From Nitrosomonas sp. (GTDB lineage Bacteria > Pseudomonadota > Gammaproteobacteria > Burkholderiales > Nitrosomonadaceae), in NCBI GenBank assembly GCA_024281995.1, contig JAMWZW010000006.1, forward strand, positions 95,654-159,653: DNA of 64,000 nucleotides. Direction: 5' to 3'. The position numbers and the translations under genes were made by a program. Below are positions 17,995 to 26,935 of this stretch, in pieces. The stretch's first letter is position 1, and the number at the start of each line of letters is the position of its first letter. Below the pieces are notes generated by a model. That model was given only the letters and a program-made list of their open reading frames with translations. It was not told the origin of the DNA and did no database searches.

Positions 17995-18849
17995 TCAAGC
18001 TGTCTTCAGATTTGATGAATTGTCCAAGTTAGGAATAATGAGTTTCTTACAGAAAAACATGGCTTCAACGCTTTTGTAACGATCTCGCGCGTTTTTATAG
18101 ATCATGAATGGGTAACTTTTATACACCTCCATAGTTTGGGGAGTATAGTCAAAGGAAGCTATCCAATACTGCGTAATATGCGTCTTGATCAGATTGGCAA
18201 TGTTCAAATGGGCAGTATGCAAAACCTGCTTTTCTTGATGCCATTGCTTCTCATCGCAGGAAGAAAAATCAAGATATATGAGTGTCTTATCGGGTAGTGA
18301 AGGCAATACGGTTTTAATTACGTCTGTCGTCTCTAAATTATAGAGGCGAATGTGTGAGCGATGCAGCGCAATCCACTCAATCCTGCGTACCAAGTCAATC
18401 TTGTTAAAACGTGCATCCGCTCTCCAGCGTCCGCTCTGGCTTTTTCCATCATCAGTGATACCCCACAGGATGCCTGAAGGATTAATTCGATTTAAGAAAA
18501 AGATTGAAAACCCCACTTCAAGTAAACTGTGGTTCTCAGGAGAATTTAAGATATTGTTTTGCCGCTGCCATTCCTCCCGTGTTATTTCCACATCGTAAAT
18601 AGCCTTGCACAGTGCTTCAGGCTGATTGATGACGCTGCTCCAGAAAGCATATACCGCAGGATTTGCATCGTTCAAATGAATGCAGGATACGTAACCTTGA
18701 GTCAGTAAATTAAGCGCTATTGCCGCGCTACCTGCGGATGAGTCAACATAATGTCCGCCTAATAGATTATTCTGCTCAAAAATCATCTTCATGAAGCCCG
18801 CTAATTTGTCTCTTCCTCCGTGGTAGCGCAAAGGGGTATTGAATTTCAT
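17995..18849 (-). CDS. D12-class adenine methyltransferase homologue with altered catalytic motifs
   Basis: 284 residues. Overall similarity to D12 (Dam-like) N6-adenine methyltransferases is clear: LRYHGGRDKL at 7-16, HLNDANPAVYAFW at 58-70, ITREEWQRQ near 90, NRINPSGILWG at 120-130 and SGRWRADARFNK near 140-150. But the SAM-binding motif I, usually EPFAGGG, reads DSSAGSA at 36-42, and the catalytic motif IV, usually DPPY, reads DFSS at 194-197. Loss of DPPY normally abolishes adenine methylation, so this is probably a catalytically dead homologue, perhaps a DNA-binding or phage/retron-derived remnant protein. Reading frame is intact, with GGAG six bases before the ATG. Isolated gene; no restriction enzyme nearby. 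Confidence 0.8.
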   Translation of the reverse strand: MKFNTPLRYHGGRDKLAGFMKMIFEQNNLLGGHYVDSSAGSAAIALNLLTQGYVSCIHLNDANPAVYAFWSSVINQPEALCKAIYDVEITREEWQRQNNILNSPENHSLLEVGFSIFFLNRINPSGILWGITDDGKSQSGRWRADARFNKIDLVRRIEWIALHRSHIRLYNLETTDVIKTVLPSLPDKTLIYLDFSSCDEKQWHQEKQVLHTAHLNIANLIKTHITQYWIASFDYTPQTMEVYKSYPFMIYKNARDRYKSVEAMFFCKKLIIPNLDNSSNLKTA

Positions 18850-19152
18850 TGGAACTCCATTAGGGTGAATTTGACGCGATATTCATAACTCGATGCTCAC
18901 ATAAAACTGACATCAGGGTCTTCATTATACATAGGATACGAACAGTCTATACGAAAACCAAGGCTTCATTTCAAGCAGAGGTTAGAATAACTCTAATTGA
19001 AATTGTCGCTTAGCTGTTTATAACTTCTCGAGCGAAAATTTTCCAATCAATAAAATTATTATAAATTGTCATATTTGTGCAATCGCACTCAAGTAAGCTA
19101 ATTTTTCATCATTTATTCGGTCTATTTCCAAATCCCCAAGCTTATTAGGATT
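18850..19152. other. Intergenic region
   Basis: About 300 AT-rich bases between the divergent methyltransferase homologue and pyruvate kinase genes. It must hold both promoters. I see no gene, RNA or strong repeat. Confidence 0.5.
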
Positions 19153-21027
19153 ATGTTCAAACATCATCCCGGTTCATGCAGATCAGAAGCAATGCACCCT
19201 TACGCCCGTTTGCTGCATGAACTCGTGGAACTGCGCAACGATTTGTTGGCGTTCGAGCATGCCTCTTCAAATATATTACAGCATATTAATCCTTCTCATC
19301 TATCCAGCACTATAAATTTGATTCATTACCTCGCTTTGAGACGGCAGGATATCCGGCCCCTGCAAGAAAGGCTGGCGGCCGTGGGTCTTTCATCGCTAGG
19401 CCGTATGGAATCGCACGTCTTCTCAAATCTCAATGCCATCATCGATCTTCTAAGTTGCGCGCTGGGTAAAAAATCACCGGAAGAAATATCACCCCCTCCA
19501 GATACGACAGGAATGCCCCTGCTTGAAAGCCATACCAATCATTTATTCGGCAGACCGCCCACGCATCGCCGGGTGCGAATCATGGTCACGATACCAAGTG
19601 AAGCGGTGGATGATTACTCGTTGATCAAAAGTATGCTTATTCACGGGATGGATTGCGCTCGAATTAACTGCGCACATGATACACCCCAAGTATGGATGCG
19701 CATGATCGAGCAAATTAATTTGGCGCGCCGTGAGACCGGCAGGAGTTGCCGTATCATGATGGATCTGGGCGGCCCCAAATTGCGTACGGGTGAAATTGCT
19801 CCGGGTCCAGCTGTACTTAAATGGAAACCACAGCGGGATTTCTACGGCAATGTGATTGCACCCGCCCGAATATGGTTACATTCCGCAAGTGACACTTCTC
19901 CCAGTCCGGCACCTGCAGATGCTTGCCTTCCGATACAGGGAGATTGGCTGGCAAAAGTGAAACCGCACGATACGATTGAATTGGTTGATGCGAGAGGCTC
20001 CCCACGCACCTTACGGCTGACCGGTCAAGCCGGAGCAGGTTTTTGGGCTGAATCCAGCCAGACCACATATATTACCCGCGCTATAAAACTCAATCTCTTG
20101 CGCACATCCTTGTCCGGGCATCCACGCCGGATAGGTTCTGCCGGAATTGTTGATACATTGCCTTCTGCACCTGAGTTGATTCGCCTGCACATTGGGGACA
20201 ACCTGATTATCACGCGCGATCCTTTACCGGGTAAACCGGCACAATTCGACACCAATGGACGATTATTGCACGCAGCCATTATTTCCTGTTCGTTGCCGGA
20301 AATATTTGAAAATGTGCAGCCTGGTGAACGCATGCTAATCGACGACGGCAGAATCGGCGGCGTGATCCGCAGTGTCAACAAAAACAATATAACCGTTGAA
20401 ATAACCCAAGCTCGTGAAGGCGGCGAGAAATTATTAGCGAATAAGGGTATTAACCTGCCAGATAGCCGACTTCAATTGAACGGCCTTACGGCGCAAGATA
20501 TCAAGCACCTTGAATTTATTGCGCAGCATGCTGATATGGTGGGACTTTCATTCGTTCGCAATCCTGCCGACATCGAGTTATTGCAGCACTATCTGAAACG
20601 ACTTGATGCCGAAAAAATCGGTATTATTTTAAAAATTGAAACACGCGCCGCATTCGAAAAATTGCCAGAGTTATTGTTCTCTTTGCTGCACTCTCCAAAC
20701 GTGGGCATCATGATTGCGCGCGGTGATCTGGCGGTGGAATGCGGTTACGAAAGACTGGCAGAATTACAGGAAGAAATTCTGTGGCTAGCCGAGGCAGCAC
20801 GTCTACCTGTGATATGGGCTACCCAGGTACTGGAAGGATTATCTAAACGTGGCAAGCCAAGCCGTGCTGAAATTACCGATGCGGCGATGGGGGTGCGCGC
20901 GGAATGTGTCATGCTGAATAAAGGATCGCATATCATCGAAGCCATCCAGTCCTTAAACGACATCCTCCATCGCATGCAGTCTCACCAGAAAAAGAAAATA
21001 TCGTTGCTACGGCGCCTTCATTGGTAA
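19153..21027 (+). CDS. pyk: Atypical pyruvate kinase with N-terminal extension
   Basis: 624 residues. The first 140 or so form a helical extension of unknown role. The pyruvate kinase core follows: RVRIMVTIPS, ARINCAHDT (cf. RLNFSHG), DLGGPKLRTG, KIETRAAFEKL with the catalytic Lys, IMIARGDLAVECG and IWATQVLEGL with the Thr. The B-domain region (about 215-380) is enlarged. The usual MLSGETA block is replaced by MLNKGSH, and the C-terminal allosteric domain is missing: the protein ends right after the barrel. Expected reaction is PEP + ADP to pyruvate + ATP, without fructose-1,6-bisphosphate-type control. Alternative: a paralogue with a modified function; other pyruvate kinases may exist elsewhere. 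Confidence 0.8.
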   Translation: MFKHHPGSCRSEAMHPYARLLHELVELRNDLLAFEHASSNILQHINPSHLSSTINLIHYLALRRQDIRPLQERLAAVGLSSLGRMESHVFSNLNAIIDLLSCALGKKSPEEISPPPDTTGMPLLESHTNHLFGRPPTHRRVRIMVTIPSEAVDDYSLIKSMLIHGMDCARINCAHDTPQVWMRMIEQINLARRETGRSCRIMMDLGGPKLRTGEIAPGPAVLKWKPQRDFYGNVIAPARIWLHSASDTSPSPAPADACLPIQGDWLAKVKPHDTIELVDARGSPRTLRLTGQAGAGFWAESSQTTYITRAIKLNLLRTSLSGHPRRIGSAGIVDTLPSAPELIRLHIGDNLIITRDPLPGKPAQFDTNGRLLHAAIISCSLPEIFENVQPGERMLIDDGRIGGVIRSVNKNNITVEITQAREGGEKLLANKGINLPDSRLQLNGLTAQDIKHLEFIAQHADMVGLSFVRNPADIELLQHYLKRLDAEKIGIILKIETRAAFEKLPELLFSLLHSPNVGIMIARGDLAVECGYERLAELQEEILWLAEAARLPVIWATQVLEGLSKRGKPSRAEITDAAMGVRAECVMLNKGSHIIEAIQSLNDILHRMQSHQKKKISLLRRLHW

Positions 21028-21227
21028 ACGATAGTTCTCGGAACAAGTAAATTCTCATCCGCATTCAGATAACCGACAAAAACTCAGAATGCAACTATAG
21101 TTGAGAATTCGGCAGTCCTAGCCATTTTCTGGTCTGCGAACAAGCTTTATTATCATCGGATTTTCTAGAATGCACGATTTGGTGGCATCACCACTTTCTC
21201 TTACAAATTGGAATTTCTTATTTCCAT

Positions 21228-21968
21228 TCATTTAATTTTTGAAACTTCTTCCCAAAGCTGCTGATAGGCGTAGTTAGCTTGCTTTGATTTAGCAAAAACA
21301 TCGACAGGCGCCTTGTGTATACCCATTTTTTCGATGTCTGATGAGTAAGGAATGACTGTATTCAAAAATATTTTATATCGTGCAGACATTGCACGCATGG
21401 TTTCCTTGTGCAGCGACTTTTGACTTTGAGCCATAGAAAAAAAAGGAACAATCTTATTTGGTGGATAGTCATTTTCTTTGAAAAAAATCATCAGTTGCTC
21501 AAAAGTACGTTCTGAAAGCGTGGTTGGTATGACGGGTACCAGTACCACATCGGATGCAATAAATATGGATTCCGATAGATGGCTAATCGATGGCGGACAA
21601 TCCAATACCACCAAGTCATATTCCTTATCAAAACCTTTCAATACGCGCTTCAACCGATTTTTACGTTGCTTAAAGCCCGCCAGTAATGAATCGAAGTTAC
21701 GGAAACTCAAATGTGCCGGAATGACATCCAGATTCTCAAAGTCACTTGCCTTAATATGTGTTACCAAATTTTCATAGGCTTTAAAAAAACGCTTAGCCCA
21801 TTTCTTCGTAGATGGCTTAACTCTGAAGTAATAGGATGAAGCACCTTGAGGATCCAGATCAATGAGTAATGTTTTTGATCCGGATTGGGCAGCCCAATAG
21901 GCAAGATTGACCGATGTAGCCGTTTTTCCGACACCACCTTTCATGCTATAAGAAGCAATCACTCTCAT
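21228..21968 (-). CDS. ParA/McdA-type ATPase
   Basis: 246 residues. Deviant Walker A SMKGGVGKTATS with signature Lys near residue 10, LIDLDPQGASS near 37-47, and Walker B VVLDCPPSIS near 117. This is the soluble ParA/Soj type that binds DNA non-specifically and positions chromosomes, plasmids or cell cargo. No ParB gene or parS-like repeats are adjacent. Instead it overlaps the CHAD gene by four bases and is downstream in the same transcript, suggesting that the cargo is recognised by the CHAD protein. That makes it an orphan ParA of the type known to place carboxysomes or chemoreceptors. Confidence 0.88.
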   Translation of the reverse strand: MRVIASYSMKGGVGKTATSVNLAYWAAQSGSKTLLIDLDPQGASSYYFRVKPSTKKWAKRFFKAYENLVTHIKASDFENLDVIPAHLSFRNFDSLLAGFKQRKNRLKRVLKGFDKEYDLVVLDCPPSISHLSESIFIASDVVLVPVIPTTLSERTFEQLMIFFKENDYPPNKIVPFFSMAQSQKSLHKETMRAMSARYKIFLNTVIPYSSDIEKMGIHKAPVDVFAKSKQANYAYQQLWEEVSKIK

Positions 21969-22870
21969 CGCAAATCCTCTGTTTTTGCAGTTTCAAATAC
22001 CAAATCAAATTCATTGGTCATATTTTCTGTAAAAAAATCAGCGATCGCGCCCTCAACTTTCGAGCGCTTTTCTATTTTCTTTTGGTGCAAAATGGCAATT
22101 AAGCCACTCAAAGACTTGGACATTTCAACCAGGGTGTCGTCAACGTAACCGTTTAAGAATGCAATTTGGATACAATAATCATTATAGTCACCCAATACTG
22201 TTTGTATCTTTTTAATTTCACGAACGATTTTTCCAGTACTTCTTTTTGGTAGCAAATCCATAAAAAATTCGATCAAGTAACGCAGTTTTTTAAACTCAAT
22301 ACGTAATGCATGAATATTTTCATCGGGTGACTGACAGCTAGTTCCCCGGCTCATCATCAGCATTTTATGGTAACGCTTTAATATTAATTTCTTTACAACG
22401 CGTGCTATTGATTGTAATGCCATAGAGGTTTCAAAAACAGAATTCAGCGATAATTCTGCGGCACAACTGGCAATAGTGGCTTTATAATCTTTAGAAGACA
22501 AATACCTCGTCACTTTATTTTTTTCTTGCTGACGCTGTTTCGCTATTAAGCCATATAACTCATTTAAACCACTTTCAAAATTTGCTGGGAGCATCGCACG
22601 ATAGCTTTCTTGAGCCAGTATAAATACATCCAAATCGCGTAACTTGTTTGTTTTACTAGCAATCAAGGATAATTTAGGTCGCAGTGTATCAATCAATGGT
22701 GTTGGCAGCACTTTTTTTACCAAACTGATTAAAGATCTTAGTTTGCGTATATTCACTCGAAATTGATGCAAAAATTCAGTATCAGTGTCTGCAATAACAC
22801 CATTTACATGACGTTCTACCTTATCAAGCATCGCAATTGCTATGGCCCGCACCGCCGGTTCCGCTTGCAT
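21965..22870 (-). CDS. CHAD domain protein
   Basis: About 301 residues from the ATG at 22870. CHAD domains are helical bundles with conserved His and basic residues that bind polyphosphate. Two characteristic repeats are visible: LHQFRVNIRKLRSL near residue 30 and IHALRIEFKKLRYLIE near 185, followed by QTVLGDYNDYC. Very rich in Lys/Arg. Known CHAD proteins localise to polyphosphate granules. The coding frame extends upstream to a TTG at 22918, overlapping the CYTH-like gene. Because the upstream gene runs out of frame exactly where the two would join, the two may be one gene split by a frameshift. Downstream overlap with parA is four bases. Confidence 0.85.
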   Translation of the reverse strand: MQAEPAVRAIAIAMLDKVERHVNGVIADTDTEFLHQFRVNIRKLRSLISLVKKVLPTPLIDTLRPKLSLIASKTNKLRDLDVFILAQESYRAMLPANFESGLNELYGLIAKQRQQEKNKVTRYLSSKDYKATIASCAAELSLNSVFETSMALQSIARVVKKLILKRYHKMLMMSRGTSCQSPDENIHALRIEFKKLRYLIEFFMDLLPKRSTGKIVREIKKIQTVLGDYNDYCIQIAFLNGYVDDTLVEMSKSLSGLIAILHQKKIEKRSKVEGAIADFFTENMTNEFDLVFETAKTEDLR

Positions 22871-23336
22871 AGCCGCGCAGCGCCTGGAGCGTACAATAAT
22901 AAGTTGGTTCTTCGCCAACCATCGATTGGGTTAGGCAGCCTTTCACGACTATTTTTTGGTCGCTGTTGCGCAGCGAAAAGTCAGTCTCAAGCAAGCTTAA
23001 GGATGCGACTGGTAATATTGCACGCAAACCGATTAATTTTTGTAATTTGACTTTAACTTCACTCTCCCGAAATTCCCACCAAAATCTGACATCGCCTGAT
23101 GCACTCACTGTATCAATACAACCGGAATGGCCGATAAGTTGAAATTTCTGCTTATCCACATTACAAAGCAAATAATTCGCCTCCCAAAGATGCGTATCAA
23201 AATCATCGTAAAATCGCAGTGTAGATGATAGGGCTGGCTTGATTTCAATCTCAAAATCGGATGACAATCCTGAGAAAATATTGGTGTACTGGGCTGCCTC
23301 GCTTAATTCCCAAGTAATGACTGGCAAAGAATCCAT
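22824..23336 (-). CDS. CYTH-like N-terminal partner of the CHAD protein
   Basis: 170 residues. The block RFYDDFDTHLWEANYLL near 40-57 resembles the (Y)DTFDxxLxxxxxxL signature of CYTH/triphosphate-tunnel domains, and the two following beta-rich stretches fit a partial CYTH fold, though the usual ExExK is not evident. In many bacteria CYTH and CHAD are fused. Here the last recognisable block, TLQALRGY, is followed by a Gly-rich tail that looks out of frame, while the CHAD frame takes over about 10 bases later. Either a real gene overlapping by about 47 bases with translational coupling, or the first half of a frameshifted CYTH-CHAD fusion. Ribosome site at 23336 is weak. Confidence 0.55.
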   Translation of the reverse strand: MDSLPVITWELSEAAQYTNIFSGLSSDFEIEIKPALSSTLRFYDDFDTHLWEANYLLCNVDKQKFQLIGHSGCIDTVSASGDVRFWWEFRESEVKVKLQKLIGLRAILPVASLSLLETDFSLRNSDQKIVVKGCLTQSMVGEEPTYYCTLQALRGYASGTGGAGHSNCDA

Positions 23337-23741
23337 TGATCGATTTTAATTTGATACTGTTAGTTGGTTATTTGCATATTTGATTTTCTTTAATGAAAAT
23401 ATACCGGCAAAACCTATAAACAAAGCGCTTTGCTCATATCAAAAATGCAGGACATAGTGATCCTCTAGCAGGCCACTGGAAAATGCAGGTAATATTGCCG
23501 CAACCGTTTAATTATAAAAATATAGGAATCCGCTTAACCCGGCGCGTAACTGACCGCGCAAATCTCACTTCCGCATTAGTCGATTCCTGTATTCTGCTGC
23601 CCCATCAATCAACCGCTTAATGATTTCAATTATCACATTTCGTGTATGACTGCTATGATCACGCCGCAACTTAACTGAAAACAATTAAGCAAATAACAAA
23701 AGTGCGCCAGCTTTATTTCCAATCACACCCGAGGACATGAC
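23337..23741. other. Intergenic region
   Basis: About 400 bases between two divergent genes. No ORF with coding character, RNA signature or clear repeat was recognised. Promoters for both genes must lie here. Confidence 0.5.
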
Positions 23742-24818
23742 TTGCAATATCAAAATTCTCAACACGAATGGTCAATAGAACTGCTTCGCGGCATAGCAGC
23801 GCTGATGGTCGTATTTGCGCATTATTATCCATTAACAGGTATCGAGCCCGGCGTGCTGAAATTTTTCTTCTCCGGCGTCGATTTGTTTTTTGTGATCAGT
23901 GGATTTGTATTCGCACCTTATCTCTTTGGCAAGCAATTCGCCGTCGTACCTTTTATGATACGCCGCATATTCCGCATTTATCCGCTTTACTTGGCTGCGT
24001 TATTCACTTACATCGCTTTGCATCTCTATCAGAATCATGAAATCGAGCATGTCGTGGCACATTTATTTTTTTTGCATACCTTGGAATCTAAAGAAATCGC
24101 TTTTTATTACAACCCCGCTTTCTGGAGCTTGCCTCCTGAAGTTGAGTTTTACCTCTTCCTGCCTTTATGGCTGCTCATCGTCAATCGAATCCGACACTGT
24201 GCAATCATTTTCCCCATTGCACTGATCGCACATTTAGTCATTGCGTTCATGTCCCCGGCCAACGCAGGAGCAATTAATTTCTGGACAATACTGGCCATCC
24301 ACTTGCCCGGAATGCTCATCGAATTTTTGTTGGGAGCCATTGTTTGGCGCGTCATTACACAATCGCCACACATGTCCTTCCGTTTAATCACGTTGTTGAT
24401 TGGATTTATGTTCTGGTGGGTACTTGCACAGATTTTCTCATCGCAGGGGGACGATGCAATCGCTTCCGATTCCATACTCCGCGGCAATATGGGTCTATTC
24501 GCCGCTCTGGCCTACGGCATGATGATGTGCGGATGGATAGGGCTGATCAAATATCCTCCCCGATGGATACGTCAATGTGCGATCATGCTTGGCAATCTGA
24601 GTTATGGCATCTACCTGTTTCACAATGCTATGCCTATCGCTCTCCAAAAATTATCAAGCCACATTTCAGATACCTCCTTTGCACTAATCTGCTTCTCATG
24701 CACCCTGCTGATAGCGGCCCTAGCGCATGTTATCGTTGAAGCGCCCTTACGAAAATTGGGACGTCAGTGGGCTGCAAATATTCAGTTTGAAGATAGCAGT
24801 GATGTGTCAGGGCGTTAA
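23742..24818 (+). CDS. Acyltransferase 3 family (OafA/YrhL-like) membrane protein
   Basis: 358 residues with about ten transmembrane segments. Typical start LLRGIAALMVVFAHY, with the catalytic-region His near residue 27; then GVDLFFVISGFV and RRIFRIYPLY, classic acyltransferase-3 blocks. C-terminal YGIYLFHN and HVIVEAPLRKL also fit. These proteins transfer acetyl or other acyl groups to sugars of exopolysaccharide, O-antigen or peptidoglycan at the inner membrane. TTG start at 23742 has GAGG seven bases before it. Single gene. Confidence 0.88.
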   Translation: MQYQNSQHEWSIELLRGIAALMVVFAHYYPLTGIEPGVLKFFFSGVDLFFVISGFVFAPYLFGKQFAVVPFMIRRIFRIYPLYLAALFTYIALHLYQNHEIEHVVAHLFFLHTLESKEIAFYYNPAFWSLPPEVEFYLFLPLWLLIVNRIRHCAIIFPIALIAHLVIAFMSPANAGAINFWTILAIHLPGMLIEFLLGAIVWRVITQSPHMSFRLITLLIGFMFWWVLAQIFSSQGDDAIASDSILRGNMGLFAALAYGMMMCGWIGLIKYPPRWIRQCAIMLGNLSYGIYLFHNAMPIALQKLSSHISDTSFALICFSCTLLIAALAHVIVEAPLRKLGRQWAANIQFEDSSDVSGR

Positions 24819-24977
24819 TGTGGAAGGGTTGGAGGCTTACGATCAACCACCAACCTAGAAAAGTACTGGGATTTAGAATCTCTCATGAAGATAGGCAACT
24901 TGCACTTTTCTAACTTTCCACATCTCACAGTTCTGATGCCTCGCCCCTTGGGGCGGGGTCATTCATTAACGGAATAG

Positions 24978-25850
24978 CTATAATAAATTGGAAGTTTTTC
25001 TGCGACGACTAATTATTGTGCTTAACAGCAAAAGTCCTGCCAGCATCATGATATAGGTCTCTGGCTCAGGTACAGGTGCTGCATATATAAAATCATCCAT
25101 AACAACCAGGTCAGCAACACTATCAGAGCCAATAATGCTGCCATCATTAATGCCTGCTCCAAGTGCGGTATTTCCGCTAGTGATTTGGACATGTGAAATG
25201 ATAGATCCTTCGGTGAAGGATACGCCGAGGAATGACAAACTTTCCGAGCCAACCGTGCCCACAGGCACAACGAAAACCCCTAGTGAATCATTGTTGGCAT
25301 CAAAAAACTCCATTTTTGTAGAGCCTGATTGATCAACATCTGTAAATATCGAACCAAAGCCAGAAACAAGTGCAGGTGTTGTAGTGCCGGGTAAAAAGAA
25401 CGAAACATCTACGATATTGCTATCCAAGCTTGTAAAGAGACGTTGCGAACTGAAAACACCAAACGTTGAGGAGTAGGTGGAATTGATATTATCGAATTCA
25501 ATAGGGCCTATTCCGCTATTTGCACTTACCTGAACCCCTGTTCCAAGTGTCGAAAACTCCGCGCCGCGCGGTGAAGTAGTGTTAAAAAAATCGGGGGGAA
25601 GGTTATTCGGCGCTGCAAAGGAATCCGGTACTCCATCCCAATTTATTTCAAAGCGCTCGCTACCGAACGAACCGTTTGGGCCAGGCACTATACCACCTCC
25701 CAAATCGATACGAAATTGATCGCGTTCACCGGTTATCGATTCAGGTGTTGAATCGCCACCGACTGAACGGACAACGGATGTGGCACCCACAAATGAAGAC
25801 AGTCCCAACAATATTATCGATAAAAAAACTACAATAAGTTTGATTTTCAT
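24978..25850 (-). CDS. PEP-CTERM sorting domain protein
   Basis: About 290 residues with a signal peptide (cleavage near a VGA at about residue 24) and a C-terminal sorting tag: VPEPETY, hydrophobic helix, then SRRRK. PEP-CTERM proteins are processed by exosortase (EpsH/XrtA/XrtB type) and often end up in extracellular matrix. The middle region is beta-rich, Ser/Gly/Thr-rich, low in Lys, with no recognised catalytic domain. GGAGG with 8-base spacing supports the ATG at 25850. No exosortase gene is in the window; it must be elsewhere. The EPS genes epsL-epsB at 55.6-58.3 kb belong to the same general system. Confidence 0.9.
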   Translation of the reverse strand: MKIKLIVVFLSIILLGLSSFVGATSVVRSVGGDSTPESITGERDQFRIDLGGGIVPGPNGSFGSERFEINWDGVPDSFAAPNNLPPDFFNTTSPRGAEFSTLGTGVQVSANSGIGPIEFDNINSTYSSTFGVFSSQRLFTSLDSNIVDVSFFLPGTTTPALVSGFGSIFTDVDQSGSTKMEFFDANNDSLGVFVVPVGTVGSESLSFLGVSFTEGSIISHVQITSGNTALGAGINDGSIIGSDSVADLVVMDDFIYAAPVPEPETYIMMLAGLLLLSTIISRRRKTSNLL

Positions 25851-26033
25851 CTTTATATCCTCCAATAATTTTCAGGATATTGCTGTAGCACGCCAAGCAA
25901 AATCATTAATACTCAAGCTACTTGACCAGCCATAGAATGGATACCAAAGAAATGTATATAATTCAAAGATATCCTTTCCATTCAACAACAAGAATCAATC
26001 TACTGCAAATAAGAATCAGTGTCAATCAATAAT

Positions 26034-26935
26034 TCATTTCCAATATCCTTGCTTACTAATATTTTTCCAGATCATTTCATGATGTTCCGTTAAGTGCTGA
26101 CCAGACTGCAAAAAGAAGGTTTGTTACCGATGGCGTCTTGATCGCTATAGCCAGTTATACGAGTAAACGCCTTATTGATTTTTACAATTTTCTTATCGGC
26201 ATCCGTGATAATGATGCCTTCTTTTGTTTCGAATGCAATTGCAGCAATCCGAAGCGCTTCTTCTGCTTGTTTACATTTTGTGACGTCGGTCATCGCTATT
26301 CGCATCAAGCTATGCCCAGTGCCATCATGCCAACGCCGACAATCAAGGCGAATAAAATCGACTTTTCCATGCCGACGATAAAATGGCAGCTCGCAACCGT
26401 GAATCTGACTGACGATTTTCGCTTGCTTAAAATGACGATTCCACAAGGGCTGGCATTCCGGGTCAAGAAATTCCATGAATGAATGACCGGTCAGGTCCTT
26501 ATGCTTTACGTCTAAAAAATTAAGCGCACTTTGGTTTATTTCGGTAATCTCACCTTCCATGGACAAGGTTAAATAGCCGACAGGCGCGAAATGGTAAAGA
26601 CTTTGATAATGCTTGAATAACGCTTCCAAACATAACATGTTCTCGCGTAGCGCTTGTTTTTGTTGTAATAACCCGGCATATCTGGCTTGTAATTGGTGAT
26701 CGACAGGATTCTCAGGTAGCGTTTCACAATTAATGGAGTCCCCTCTGCTTTCCCGAGAAATTGCACCATCGACATGCTGAAAGAATAATCTATTGTTCTT
26801 ACTATGATATTTCAGGGGATTATTCGGAAGAGTAGCTGCTGACAGTGATAGTTTCTTCTCCGGGTGGATTACCGGCTTTTTGAGTCTTAATTGCGGCAAA
26901 ATATTATTTATTTCAGTAATATCTTTCTTTTTCAT
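26034..26935 (-). pseudogene. PAS-domain sensory protein, frameshifted and truncated
   Basis: The readable frame gives 281 residues: an N-terminal linker, a coiled region, a first PAS about 110-225 (PVGYLTLSMEGEITEIN and a WHDGTGHSLMRIAMTDVT ending), and the start of a second PAS (GIIITDADKKIVKINKAFTRITGYS). It then drifts into CSLVST and stops. Adding one base to the A5 run at 26110-26114 (T5 in the gene's sense) restores the family continuation (FLQSGQH, then an EMIWKNISKQGYW block), but a stop comes after that at 26034. So at least one indel and a further 3' truncation. Intact relatives usually continue with GGDEF/EAL or kinase domains. Probably non-functional or reduced to a sensing fragment. 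Confidence 0.7.

Noticed and set aside
17995-18849. Complete restriction-modification system
   Set aside because: No endonuclease gene next to it and the methyltransferase motifs are degenerate.
21478-21777. 99-residue frame opposite parA
   Set aside because: Low-complexity shadow of the Walker B region; no start signal.
24942-24955. CG-rich dyad after the acyltransferase gene
   Set aside because: Very short stem and loop with no T-tract in either direction; not convincing as a terminator.
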